DNA of 64,000 nt from contig URGS01000002.1 in NCBI GenBank assembly GCA_900547415.1, forward strand, positions 1-64,000, given 5' to 3'. This DNA is from an uncultured Phascolarctobacterium sp. GTDB lineage: Bacteria > Bacillota > Negativicutes > Acidaminococcales > Acidaminococcaceae. This document shows, one piece after another, positions 43,992 through 52,402 of this stretch (position 1 is the stretch's first letter; each line of letters begins with the position of its first letter). Made by a program: the position numbers and the translations under genes. The notes under the pieces were generated by a model. The model saw nothing but the letters and a program-made list of their open reading frames with translations, had not been told where the DNA came from and did no database searches.

Positions 43992-45416
43992 ATGAAAAAA
44001 TTTTTTACAGGTACTGCCCTAGCTGTAGTGGCTGCTGTATGTATTATTGGTTACGCTGTATTCAGCTTCCTTAACCCTGAAAAGGGTCTGGATAATCTGG
44101 CTCCCAGCGATAGATTATCATTAAAGAAGAACATTGTTGTTTTAGGTGTGGATGAACGTGCTGAGGAGCATGATGTAGGCCGCAGTGACACGCTTTTTGT
44201 GGTTATGTTTGATACACAAACCAAGAATGCTTCTCTGCTGTCTATCCCTCGTGATACACGCGTGCGCATACCTAAGCATGGCTGGGATAAAATTAATCAT
44301 GCGTATGCTTATGGCGGTCGTGAGCTGACTCAGAAAACAGTAGAGGAGCTGCTGGGCCTTCATATCAACAACTATGTGATGATTGATTTTAAAGGATTTA
44401 AAGGATTAGTAGATGCTATTGGCGGTGTAGATATTAACGTGGAAAAGGATATGTACTATCGTGATAGCTGGGATGGTTTTACTATTGATATCAAAAAGGG
44501 TATGCAGCACATGGATGGCGAAACTGCTATTCAATATGTGCGTTATCGTGATGAAGAGGGCGACATTGGTCGTATCAGACGTCAGCAGCATTTCATGATG
44601 GCGGTGTACGATAGAATTAGCTCTGCTGATATGCTGCTTCATATTCCTGGTCTGGCACAGCAGCTTAATGCTATGATCAAGACTGACCTGCCCATCAATG
44701 ATATGCTTAATTTGGGCAAAGCGCTGCATTCCATGGTAAGGGAAAAAGGTCTGTCCATGGCTATGGTGCCCGGTACTCCTGAGTATATTGATGATATCAG
44801 CTATTGGCAGCCTGATATTACTGATTTGCGTGAGCTGATGGTCAAGATGCAGGGTGCGGAAATGACTGAACGCTATAGAAGTGCGGCTGAGCTGATGGAG
44901 CGCGAATATAATGAAGCTGTAGAAAGAGCACGCCAGGGTGACACCAGTGATGAAAGCAAGCCTGATGACGACAAGGATACGCTGGAGAAGAAAGACGGTA
45001 AGGATAATGACAAGGCTAAGCTTTCTGAGGACGAAAGTACTGATGCCAAAGATGATAAAAAGGGTTACGATGATAAAAAATCCAGCAGTGATAAGAAACG
45101 TGCGGCCGCAAAGGCTGGTGCAGACAATATTTCCAGTAACCAAAAGAGTGGTGGCACTGTTGTAATGCTCATTAACTGCAGTGGTAATAAGGACGCAGCA
45201 CAATCTGCCAAGGCACGTTTGCAGGCAGCAGGCTTTACTGTAGTTAACGGCGGCAGCGGTGATGTGATTGCTGAAACAAAAGTTATTTCCAATACTAATA
45301 ATGGTGCGGTTATCAGTCGTTTGTCTAATATTCCCTTTAGCCATAAAATTAGCGTAACTAGAGATGGAGATAAAAGCTATGATGGCGTGGTTATGCTGGG
45401 TAAGGATTATCTGTGA
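43992..45416 (+). CDS. LytR-CpsA-Psr (LCP) family protein with LytR_C domain
   Basis: A 474-residue membrane-anchored protein. One N-terminal helix (residues 8-25) is followed by the LCP catalytic domain (VLGVDERAEEHDVGRSDTLFVVMF, SIPRDTRVRIP, DKINHAYAYGG, YVRYRDEEGDIGRIRRQQHF). A very charged, Lys/Asp-rich linker (about 310-375) leads to a LytR_C domain (VVMLINCSGNKDAAQSAKARLQAAGFTVV). LCP enzymes attach lipid-carried glycopolymers to peptidoglycan; here wecA and wecB lie 11 kb downstream. GGAGAGGA precedes the ATG. Confidence 0.92.
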   Translation: MKKFFTGTALAVVAAVCIIGYAVFSFLNPEKGLDNLAPSDRLSLKKNIVVLGVDERAEEHDVGRSDTLFVVMFDTQTKNASLLSIPRDTRVRIPKHGWDKINHAYAYGGRELTQKTVEELLGLHINNYVMIDFKGFKGLVDAIGGVDINVEKDMYYRDSWDGFTIDIKKGMQHMDGETAIQYVRYRDEEGDIGRIRRQQHFMMAVYDRISSADMLLHIPGLAQQLNAMIKTDLPINDMLNLGKALHSMVREKGLSMAMVPGTPEYIDDISYWQPDITDLRELMVKMQGAEMTERYRSAAELMEREYNEAVERARQGDTSDESKPDDDKDTLEKKDGKDNDKAKLSEDESTDAKDDKKGYDDKKSSSDKKRAAAKAGADNISSNQKSGGTVVMLINCSGNKDAAQSAKARLQAAGFTVVNGGSGDVIAETKVISNTNNGAVISRLSNIPFSHKISVTRDGDKSYDGVVMLGKDYL

Positions 45417-45442
45417 ATTGTTAGAAAATTTACAAAAAACAC

Positions 45443-45471
45443 TTGAATTTTGTATACAAAAATGATATACT
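45443..45471 (+). promoter_or_regulatory. Promoter with GTATAC palindrome in the spacer
   Basis: TTGAAT at 45443-45448, a 17-base spacer and TATACT at 45466-45471. The spacer contains TTTGTATACAAA (45449-45460), a perfect palindrome placed where a repressor would block RNA polymerase. Confidence 0.65.
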
Positions 45472-45477
45472 AAGAGC

Positions 45478-45526
45478 ATCAAAACAGCCCCTCATTTGGC
45501 CCTTCTTCGTAAGGGCTTTTTTTTTT
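45478..45526 (+). ncRNA. Possible short RNA ending in a strong terminator
   Basis: From the predicted start near 45478, only about 50 bases are transcribed before the stem GCCCTT/AAGGGC (45499-45516) and ten T. The same hairpin can serve as the terminator of the LCP gene. No reading frame is present. The rest of the gap (45527-45724) is AT-rich with a possible -10 (TGGTAAAAT near 45670-45678) for degV. Confidence 0.4.
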
Positions 45527-45724
45527 GTCCAATTTTAAGCTGCTGAACCAGGAATGGAAGGTTTGGTACAGACTTCATAGTAAATTAAAGCTTTTTGTAA
45601 ATAAAAAGTATCTTTTAGTAAGTTAATATTGAAACTTTGGCTGATATTGTAGCAAAAGTAATCAGAATATGGTAAAATATAAGATAATATTGGATAAGTA
45701 CGGAAAAAATTATAGGAGGCTCTT

Positions 45725-46582
45725 ATGCACGACGATATACATGTTGTTTTAGATAGTGTTGCCTGTTCTGTAGAAACAGAGCTGAAAGACAATCCTCGTT
45801 GCCATGTAATGCGCTTAATTGTCAATCATGGTAAGGAGGAATGGATTGATGGCGACCGTTCCTTAAAGGAAATGTTTGATATGGTAGAGCGTACCGGCGA
45901 ATTGCCGCGTACATCTCAGCCGCCTGTTGGTGGGTTCTTGGAAACCTTTACTGATTTGGCGAAGCAAGGCAAAAAGGTTTTAATGATCTGTGTTGATAGT
46001 GTTCTCAGCGGAACCTATCAGACTGCCTGCATGGCTGCAAAGCAAGTTATGAAGGATATCGAGGGGGCTGACATTCGCGTTGTTGATAGCCGGACTGCTG
46101 CTTGTCCTATTAGCGGCTGTGCTATAGAAGTTTTACGTAAGACTGCTGAAGGTATGTCCTTGGATGAAGCGGAGAAATACGCTAATGACCTTATGGACCG
46201 TACTGAGACCTATTTTACTGTGAACACCCTTGATTATTTGCAGAAGGGTGGACGTATTGGTGCTGTTGGTGCCCTTGTAGGCAATATTTTAGGCATCCGT
46301 CCTATTGTACATCTTGATAATCTGGGTCGCTTGGAGATTGCGGATAAAATTCGCACTCGTAAGAAAACCTTGAAAAGAATGCTGGAAATGGCATCTGCCA
46401 ATGCACCGTTGGAGGCAATATTTATTGCTCATGGCGAAGCACATGAAGATGCTGAAATGTTTAAAGCAGAAATGCATTCCCGTTTTCCTGAAGTACCCAT
46501 TATGATAACTGGTATCGGTACAGTTTTAGCAGCTCATCTTGGACCTGGCGCAATTGGTATTTTTGTACGGCGCAAGGCTTAA
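45725..46582 (+). CDS. DegV family protein (fatty acid-binding, FakB-like)
   Basis: A 285-residue protein of the DegV fold. Family blocks are the VLDSVACS opening, LPRTSQPPVGGFLETF (fatty acid carboxylate site), LSGTYQTACMAA, VDSRTAACPISG and LQKGGRIGAVGALVGNILGIRPIVHL. FakB proteins present fatty acids to the kinase FakA, encoded next door 18 bases downstream. ATAGGAGG precedes the ATG. It may bind other lipids; the exact ligand is not known. Confidence 0.9.
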   Translation: MHDDIHVVLDSVACSVETELKDNPRCHVMRLIVNHGKEEWIDGDRSLKEMFDMVERTGELPRTSQPPVGGFLETFTDLAKQGKKVLMICVDSVLSGTYQTACMAAKQVMKDIEGADIRVVDSRTAACPISGCAIEVLRKTAEGMSLDEAEKYANDLMDRTETYFTVNTLDYLQKGGRIGAVGALVGNILGIRPIVHLDNLGRLEIADKIRTRKKTLKRMLEMASANAPLEAIFIAHGEAHEDAEMFKAEMHSRFPEVPIMITGIGTVLAAHLGPGAIGIFVRRKA

Positions 46583-46600
46583 CGGAAGGGTGTGGGTGTA

Positions 46601-48214
46601 ATGAAGGAAGAAGTTCAGGAAATTACTGGTAAGCAATTAAAGGATATGCTTTTAGGTGCTTATCACAGCTTTGAAAAGAATTTTGAGTCAATTAACGATT
46701 TAAATGTGTTCCCCGTTCCTGATGGCGATACGGGTACTAATATGATGCATACCATGTCTTCCGTTGCGAAGGAACTCAGTGTCATGAGTGACGATGCTGA
46801 AGCTGGAGAGGTTGGTACAGCAGCTGCTCGCAGTGCTATTATGGGTGCAAGAGGTAATTCCGGCGTAATTTTGTCCCAGCTCTTAAGAGGTATTGGCAAA
46901 GGTGTAGCCGGAAAGAAAACCTTGAATAATACTGAAATTGGCAAGGCCTTTCAGTTTGGTATTTTGTATGCTTATCGTAGTGTATCCAAGCCTGTAGAAG
47001 GAACAATTCTGACTGTTGCCCGTGGCATGGCTAAAGGTGCTTATAATGCTGTCCGCAGTAATGTAAGCTTGGAGGAGGTATTGCTTGAGGCAATCCGTAC
47101 TGGTAAGCAGGAGCTGGCGCTCACCCCTGAAAAGCTGCCTGCTCTGAAGGCAGCTGGCGTTGTTGATGCTGGTGGTCAAGGTCTTATTGTCTTTTTTGAA
47201 GGCTGTCTGGCAGGGCTGCGCGGTGAGGACTGCGCTGTCTTGGATGTAGCACCTCCTAAGGCTGCAGGCAGAATAATCAACGCTGAACCTATAGATTTGG
47301 AATTCCCTTATTGTACGGAGTTTATCGTCAAGGGTGCTGATGTAACCAAAAAAGAGGTTACCGAGGCCTTGGAGGGTTTTGGCAACTCCATAATTGTTGC
47401 TACTGTTGAAGATATTGTCAAGGTGCATATCCACACCAAAAATCCTGGCAATGCTTTGAATAAAGCGCAGGAGTGGGGCGAGCTTCATGATATCAAGATT
47501 GAGAATATGCGTGATCAGCATGAGCATAGGTTGTTTTCTGCTGAGGAGGCTCAGCCTCCCAAGCATGGCATTGGTGTGCTTACTGTAGCAGCAGGTGATG
47601 GGCTTGCTGCAATTATGCATGAGCTGGGCGCTGCTGAGATTATTAGCGGCGGACAGAGCATGAATCCTCCTGTTGAGGAGTTTGTGAATGCTATTAATGA
47701 AGGCAGCTGTGAGCAATATATCATTCTGCCCAATAATAAAAATATTATCCTTGCTGCAGAGCAGGTGCGTAAGCTCTTAGGAGCTTCTAAGGTATCATTT
47801 GTGCCTAGTACTAATATGGCTCAAGGATTGGCAGCACTGCTGCGTTTTGACAGCACTCGCAGCTTAGAGGAAAATACTGTACTTATGACCAATGAAGCTA
47901 AGGAGGCACATGGCGGTAGTGTTACCGTTGCTGTTCGTGATAGCGTAGTTAATGGTATGCAGGTACATGAAGGGGATTATTTAGGCATTCTTAATGATAA
48001 AATCGTTTGCACCGGCAGCAGTATTGCTGAGGTGCTTAAGGAAATGCTGGCTGATGGTGATTATGAGGCTATCAGTTTATATTATGGAGCTGGATTAAGC
48101 GAGGATGAAGCTGAAGAGTTAGCGGAAGGGTTGGAAAATATCAATGAGGATTGGGAGGTAGATGTCTTCTATGGTGGACAGCCTCTGTATCCTGTTTTGC
48201 TGGCAATGGAGTAA
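46601..48214 (+). CDS. DAK2 domain protein, fatty acid kinase FakA-like (YloV)
   Basis: A 537-residue protein. The N-terminal DAK2 (dihydroxyacetone-kinase-like) domain has LNVFPVPDGDTGTNMMHTM, with the metal-binding acidic residues, and GARGNSGVILSQLLRG. The middle and C-terminal domains have YCTEFIVKG and GGQSMNPPVEEFVNAI, as in YloV/FakA. It would phosphorylate fatty acids bound to the DegV/FakB protein for phospholipid synthesis. The start is the ATG at 46601; GTG 46592 sits too close to AAGGGTG. Confidence 0.9.
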   Translation: MKEEVQEITGKQLKDMLLGAYHSFEKNFESINDLNVFPVPDGDTGTNMMHTMSSVAKELSVMSDDAEAGEVGTAAARSAIMGARGNSGVILSQLLRGIGKGVAGKKTLNNTEIGKAFQFGILYAYRSVSKPVEGTILTVARGMAKGAYNAVRSNVSLEEVLLEAIRTGKQELALTPEKLPALKAAGVVDAGGQGLIVFFEGCLAGLRGEDCAVLDVAPPKAAGRIINAEPIDLEFPYCTEFIVKGADVTKKEVTEALEGFGNSIIVATVEDIVKVHIHTKNPGNALNKAQEWGELHDIKIENMRDQHEHRLFSAEEAQPPKHGIGVLTVAAGDGLAAIMHELGAAEIISGGQSMNPPVEEFVNAINEGSCEQYIILPNNKNIILAAEQVRKLLGASKVSFVPSTNMAQGLAALLRFDSTRSLEENTVLMTNEAKEAHGGSVTVAVRDSVVNGMQVHEGDYLGILNDKIVCTGSSIAEVLKEMLADGDYEAISLYYGAGLSEDEAEELAEGLENINEDWEVDVFYGGQPLYPVLLAME

Positions 48215-48220
48215 AAAATT

Positions 48221-48649
48221 ATGCTGACAAATGTTGAGCTGACAAAAATTCTACGTGACAATGGCTATAAAGTAACCCCGCAGCGTTTGGCTGTGTATGA
48301 GGTCCTGGCAAGCAAGCGCTGGCATCCCAGTGCAGAGATGCTGTATAATCAACTGCAGCCAAGATATCCTGCTATGAGCTTTGCAACTGTTTATAAAACA
48401 GTTGAGATTTTGGAAAAGCTTAAGCTGATTCAGGTCTTGAACAGTGGTGAGGATTGCTTCCGTTATGATGCCTATATTGAAGAGCATTATCATCTGCAAT
48501 GTGAAAAGTGCGGGGAGCTTTATGATGTAGAGCTTCCTGGAAGTGCTCGAGAGCTGACTGCAATGGTAGAAGCAGAAAGTGGTTTTGAGGTTCATAGCCG
48601 TCAATTCTATTTCTTCGGCGTATGCCAAAAATGCCGCGGCGCACATTAA
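48221..48649 (+). CDS. Fur family transcriptional regulator
   Basis: A 142-residue metalloregulator. The winged helix spans YKVTPQRLAVYEVL and SFATVYKTVEILEKLKLI; the metal-binding and dimerisation part contains HYHLQCEKCGELYDVE and two CxxC motifs (CEKC, CQKC) for structural zinc. The pattern is compatible with PerR or Fur; which metal it senses cannot be decided here. Its ribosome site GGAG overlaps the fakA stop codon, so it is likely coupled to it. Confidence 0.9.
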   Translation: MLTNVELTKILRDNGYKVTPQRLAVYEVLASKRWHPSAEMLYNQLQPRYPAMSFATVYKTVEILEKLKLIQVLNSGEDCFRYDAYIEEHYHLQCEKCGELYDVELPGSARELTAMVEAESGFEVHSRQFYFFGVCQKCRGAH

Positions 48650-48662
48650 TCTAGTAGTTGAG

Positions 48663-48706
48663 AGGTGTATTGACATTATCAAGTCAGTACACCTTTCTTA
48701 TTTTTA
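48663..48706 (+). terminator. Terminator after the Fur-family gene
   Basis: AGGTGTA-TTGAC pairs with GTCAG-TACACCT, then TTCTTATTTTT. Confidence 0.75.
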
Positions 48707-48788
48707 CTTATTATTGTTTACTGAATTGCCACAATAATAATACAAAACTTTGCTATAATTAAGTCATTGAAGGATGGGAGAATTATCC

Positions 48789-49595
48789 ATGAGTAATTTT
48801 AAGGTGGCTATGCTGGCCAGCGGCAGTAAAGGAAATGCTGCTCTTATAAGCACAGCAAGCCAAAGGTTTTTAGTTGATATGGGAATCAGCTGTAGGGCCC
48901 TTGTCGGACGACTGAAGGAGGTTGATTGCCAGCCTCAGGATCTGTCCGGAATCTTTATTACCCATGAGCATGTTGATCATGTGAAGGGGCTTGTTACGTT
49001 CCTTAAGAAATATCAGGTACCTGTTTATAGCAGCGAAAAAACCTGGAGAGCGATTTTAAGCAAATATACTGCTTTGGAAAGACGTAATTTACAGATTATC
49101 AATAGTGGTGTTGTTTGCGGCGATGTAGAGATTCGCAGCTTTCCTATACCTCACGATGCAGTAGATCCCCATGGCTACGTTTTTACACAACGAAGTACAG
49201 GAGCACGTTGTACATATCTTACTGATACAGGCTTTCCTACGGATTTTGCCAGAGAAGCTGCTGACGGAGCGGAAACCTTGATTTTAGAGGCTAACCATGA
49301 TTTGGAAATGCTGAAAAATGGGAGCTACCCATATGTCCTCAAGCAGCGTATTCTTGGAACAAGAGGACATTTGTCAAATGCTAGTGCAGGCTGGCTTTTA
49401 ACGCAGCTACGCAGACTGCCTGAAAATATTATTCTTGCTCACCTGAGTCAGGAAAATAACCTTCCTTCGTTAGCACTTAAGACAGTTGAGCAAAGCTTGG
49501 ATGAGGTGCATCGTTTAGGTGATACCAATCTGGTGGTGGCCTCTCAGGAGCGTATTGTTACAAATTATGGAGATATTCAGTCCGCCATTTTCTAA
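48789..49595 (+). CDS. MBL-fold hydrolase, WalJ/YycJ type
   Basis: A 268-residue metallo-beta-lactamase-fold protein, with the family opening MLASGSKGNAALI, metal motif THEHVDHVKGL and LTDTGFP, and LEANHDLEML, GHLSNASAGWLL. YycJ/WalJ proteins resemble exonucleases tied to replication and cell wall control, and often neighbour htrA and rlmH, as here. The start is the ATG at 48789, after GGGAG; a possible -10 TATAAT is at 48754. Confidence 0.87.
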   Translation: MSNFKVAMLASGSKGNAALISTASQRFLVDMGISCRALVGRLKEVDCQPQDLSGIFITHEHVDHVKGLVTFLKKYQVPVYSSEKTWRAILSKYTALERRNLQIINSGVVCGDVEIRSFPIPHDAVDPHGYVFTQRSTGARCTYLTDTGFPTDFAREAADGAETLILEANHDLEMLKNGSYPYVLKQRILGTRGHLSNASAGWLLTQLRRLPENIILAHLSQENNLPSLALKTVEQSLDEVHRLGDTNLVVASQERIVTNYGDIQSAIF

Positions 49596-49644
49596 TTCAT
49601 AGGACTATAATTTTATTTATGAACTTATATTTGAGGTGAATAGC

Positions 49645-50739
49645 ATGAGAAAAAGTATTTGGAAGAAAACTGCTAATATTCTTCTGTGTGGTGTAATTGG
49701 AGCTGCTATCCTTATTGCCGGCTGCGGTGATAAAAAAACTGAGGCTGTACAGCCTGCGGCTAAGGCTGAGCAACAGCTGAGTCCGGCACGTAATACTCCT
49801 ATTGTTGCAGCAGCTAAGCGTGTAGGACCTGCTGTAGTAGGTATTACCAATAAAGCGTATGTAAGAGACTTTTTTAATAGAGTAGAGCTGCGCGAGCGTG
49901 GTACAGGCAGCGGCGTAATTTATGACAAGAATGGTTATATTGCAACTAATAATCATGTTGTAGAGGGTGCATCTGAAATTATTGTAAGCCTTACTGACGG
50001 TCGTACTGTAAAGGGAAAGGTTTTAGGTGCTGATGCTGCTACAGATTTGGCAGTTGTAAAAATTGACGAAAAGGATCTGCCTGTTGCTGTATTTGGCGAT
50101 TCTGACACCCTGCAGGTAGGTGAGCCTGCTATTGCTATTGGCAACCCCTTGGGACTGGAGGTCCGTGGTAGTGTTACTGCAGGCGTAATCAGTGCCTTAA
50201 ACCGCAGCATTGAAATTGGTGAACGCAAATTCCAACTGATTCAGACTGATGCAGCTATTAATCCTGGTAACAGTGGTGGTGCTTTAGTTAATGCTGATGG
50301 TGAGGTAGTTGGTATTAATAGTGCTAAGATTGCTTTAGGTGGTGTAGAGGGAATTGGCTTTGCCATTCCTGTTAATACAGCGAAACCGATTTTAGATGAG
50401 CTGGCAAGTCGTGGACGTATTGCAAGACCTTATCTTGGTGCTTCCCTCCTGGATAAGGAAACTGCAGATCGCTTCGGCTTTGACATGGATCTGCAGGGGG
50501 GCATTTTCTTAGTCAAGGTTGTAGCTGACAGTCCTGCTGCTAAGGCTGGCCTGCGTGCTGGCGATATTATCCTGAGCTTTAATGGCACTAATGTTTCCTC
50601 TGCAGTTGAATTGAGAACTAAGCTGGCAGAATGCAAGGTTGGCGATGTGGTTGCAGTGGAATATATACGCAATGGCATTAAACGCACTATGAACGTTACC
50701 CTGGAAGAAGTTCCCAAGGATTATGGTAATAACAGATGA
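49645..50739 (+). CDS. htrA: HtrA/DegP-like serine protease with PDZ domain, possible lipoprotein
   Basis: A 364-residue trypsin-like quality-control protease. The triad is His in TNNHVVEGA, Asp in ATDLAVVKID and Ser in NPGNSGGALVN. A single PDZ domain follows (GGIFLVKVVADSPAAKAGLRAGDIILSFNG). The N-terminus (LLCGVIGAAILIAGCGDKK) ends in a lipobox-like IAGC, so the protein may be lipid-anchored instead of held by a helix. GAGGTGA precedes the ATG at 49645. It overlaps rlmH by four bases. Confidence 0.92.
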   Translation: MRKSIWKKTANILLCGVIGAAILIAGCGDKKTEAVQPAAKAEQQLSPARNTPIVAAAKRVGPAVVGITNKAYVRDFFNRVELRERGTGSGVIYDKNGYIATNNHVVEGASEIIVSLTDGRTVKGKVLGADAATDLAVVKIDEKDLPVAVFGDSDTLQVGEPAIAIGNPLGLEVRGSVTAGVISALNRSIEIGERKFQLIQTDAAINPGNSGGALVNADGEVVGINSAKIALGGVEGIGFAIPVNTAKPILDELASRGRIARPYLGASLLDKETADRFGFDMDLQGGIFLVKVVADSPAAKAGLRAGDIILSFNGTNVSSAVELRTKLAECKVGDVVAVEYIRNGIKRTMNVTLEEVPKDYGNNR

Positions 50740-51215
50740 AGATAACAATTGCTTGCGTAGGCAAGCTTAAGGAAAAATATCTGACCGCAGGCGTAGAGGA
50801 GTTTACAAAAAGGCTGACCCCCTTCTGTAAGCTGGAGGTAGTTTCCATCAACGAGGAAAAAATGCCGGAGAATCCATCGCCTGCTCTTAAGGAACAGGTG
50901 CTGGAAAAGGAAACGCAAAGGCTAATGGCGATTATTCCGCAAAATTCCTACGTTATTCTTTTGGACGTAATTGGCAAACAGCTCAGTTCCCCTGAGCTGG
51001 CAGAAAAGATAGATGCTTTGGCCATTGGCGGAAATAGTCATATTACCTTTGTCATTGGCGGTGCCTTTGGCTATACAGATGCCTTGCGCAAAAGGGCAGA
51101 CTTTGCCTGGAGCTTTTCCAAGCTGACTTTTACGCACCAGATGATAAGACTGCTTTTAGTTGAACAGCTCTATCGTGCGTTCAAGATCAGCAGGGGAGAA
51201 AAATATCACTGGTAG
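50736..51215 (+). CDS. rlmH: 23S rRNA pseudouridine-1915 N3-methyltransferase RlmH
   Basis: A SPOUT methyltransferase of 159 residues. Characteristic blocks are VGKLKEKYLTAGVEEFTKRLTPF, FVIGGAFGYTDALRKRAD and the C-terminal knot TFTHQMIRLLLVEQLYRAFKISRGEKYHW. It methylates the pseudouridine in 23S helix 69. The start overlaps the htrA stop (ATGA), pointing to coupled translation. htrA-rlmH adjacency is common in Firmicutes. Confidence 0.97.
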   Translation: MKITIACVGKLKEKYLTAGVEEFTKRLTPFCKLEVVSINEEKMPENPSPALKEQVLEKETQRLMAIIPQNSYVILLDVIGKQLSSPELAEKIDALAIGGNSHITFVIGGAFGYTDALRKRADFAWSFSKLTFTHQMIRLLLVEQLYRAFKISRGEKYHW

Positions 51216-51257
51216 GGCTAGGCTTGATACTGAAAAAATAATATCGGGATAAAAATG

Positions 51258-51312
51258 GAATCCTCAATCATACGCAGCAGTAAAGGTATGGTTGAGGATT
51301 CTATCTTTTTGA
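51258..51312 (+). terminator. Terminator after rlmH
   Basis: GAATCCTCAATCATAC pairs with GTATGGTTGAGGATTC (one G-U), followed by TATCTTTTT. From 51313 to 51508, I see only AT-rich sequence and no gene. Confidence 0.8.
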
Positions 51313-51508
51313 AAAGGCAGTACAATGGCTTAGTAGCAGTCTACTGATATTGGAAGAACACTTATGATTATATTTCAGGATTTTTTAAGTATACTGCCTA
51401 TAGTATGAAAATAAATAGGGTCAGTGGGTTTTGCTTTTAAGGCTAAATTAAACATATATATACAATAAAAAATATAAAATATGTAGATTATGTGAAATAT
51501 GCAATAAA

Positions 51509-51551
51509 TTAGCACTCTGCTGTTGACAGTGCTAACAAGAAGTGGTATAAC
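51509..51551 (+). promoter_or_regulatory. CIRCE operator and promoter of hsp20
   Basis: TTAGCACTC, nine bases and CAGTGCTAA (51509-51535) form the CIRCE site bound by the heat-shock repressor HrcA, with one change from the consensus GAGTGCTAA. The promoter TTGACA (51523-51528), 17 bases and TATAAC (51546-51551) overlaps it. The leader from about 51558 to the start codon is about 114 bases. Confidence 0.92.
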
Positions 51552-51671
51552 ATAATCAACAAAAGAAAAGAGCTACTACGACAAGTAAGCTACTCAATTC
51601 CGAGTTAAAAATCAAATATAACTTGCAGCATCTGATGAATACTACAAGCATAAAAATTGGAGGAATGACTT

Positions 51672-52121
51672 ATGATGATGCCTAGAATGTTTGGTGAAAG
51701 CTTATTTGATGATTTTATGGATTTCCCGTTTGAGAAGGAGTTTTTTGGTCATCACAATCCCTTGTACGGCAAACATGCTAAAAATATTATGAAGACTGAT
51801 ATTAAAGAGACTGATACCACCTACGAGATGGATATTGATTTGCCGGGCTTCAAAAAAGATGATGTCAGTGCTAAACTGGAAAATGGTTATCTTACCATTA
51901 CAGCATCTAAAGGCGTTGATAAGGATGAAAAAAATGACAATGGCGTATATATCCGTCGTGAACGCTATTCCGGTGAATGCTCCAGAACCTTCTATATTGG
52001 TGAATCTATTAAGGAAGAAGACATTAAAGCAAAATTTGAGGATGGTATCCTTAAGGTAACTGTTCCTAAGGTTGATCCCAAAAAGGTTGAGGGCAGGAAA
52101 TATATTGCTATTGAAGGCTAA
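51672..52121 (+). CDS. Hsp20/alpha-crystallin family small heat shock protein
   Basis: A 149-residue ATP-independent chaperone. An aromatic N-terminal region (FGESLFDDFMDFPFEKEFFG) is followed by the alpha-crystallin domain (YEMDIDLPGFKKDDVSAKLENGYLTI, GECSRTFYIGE, AKFEDGILKVTVPK) and a short tail. GGAGGA lies 7 bases before the first of three consecutive ATG codons. Heat regulation by HrcA is indicated by the CIRCE site. Confidence 0.95.
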   Translation: MMMPRMFGESLFDDFMDFPFEKEFFGHHNPLYGKHAKNIMKTDIKETDTTYEMDIDLPGFKKDDVSAKLENGYLTITASKGVDKDEKNDNGVYIRRERYSGECSRTFYIGESIKEEDIKAKFEDGILKVTVPKVDPKKVEGRKYIAIEG

Positions 52122-52158
52122 GTGATACATCATAACAACATACACACACCTTTCTGGT

Positions 52159-52200
52159 AAAGGACTCCGTGCGTTGAGCACGGGGTCCTTTGCTTTATTT
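52159..52200 (+). terminator. Terminator after hsp20
   Basis: AAAGGACTCCGTGC pairs with GCACGGGGTCCTTT, then GCTTTATTT. Confidence 0.87.
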
Positions 52201-52287
52201 GGGCTGAATCGAGGCTTACGCATTTAAATCGTGCTTATGAAAGGCTTATGCAAGCATTATTAATCCTTGTAAAAAAGAAGAATCCCT

Positions 52288-52326
52288 GCTGGTGCTGTTT
52301 TGCCTTTGATTGCAGGACTCTTTTTC
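52288..52326 (+). terminator. Possible second terminator before the pseudopilin cluster
   Basis: GAATCCCTGC and GCAGGACTC pair with a bulge, followed by TTTTTC. It may belong to a short unrecognised transcript in 52200-52290. Confidence 0.5.
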
Positions 52327-52332
52327 ACATAT

Positions 52333-52350
52333 ATTTCACATATGTGAAAT
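52333..52350. promoter_or_regulatory. Perfect 18-base palindrome before the pseudopilin cluster
   Basis: ATTTCACAT facing ATGTGAAAT, preceded by an extra half-like TTTCACATAT at 52323-52332. It is a probable operator for an unknown regulator. Confidence 0.6.
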
Positions 52351-52402
52351 CCGTATCAAGGCAGAAAAAATAAATTGTCGAATATATATAGCAAAGAGGG
52401 AG

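Noticed and set aside
52200..52330. Possible c-di-GMP riboswitch upstream of the pseudopilin genes
   Set aside because: The conserved GEMM core sequences are absent; only a possible terminator and a palindrome are present.
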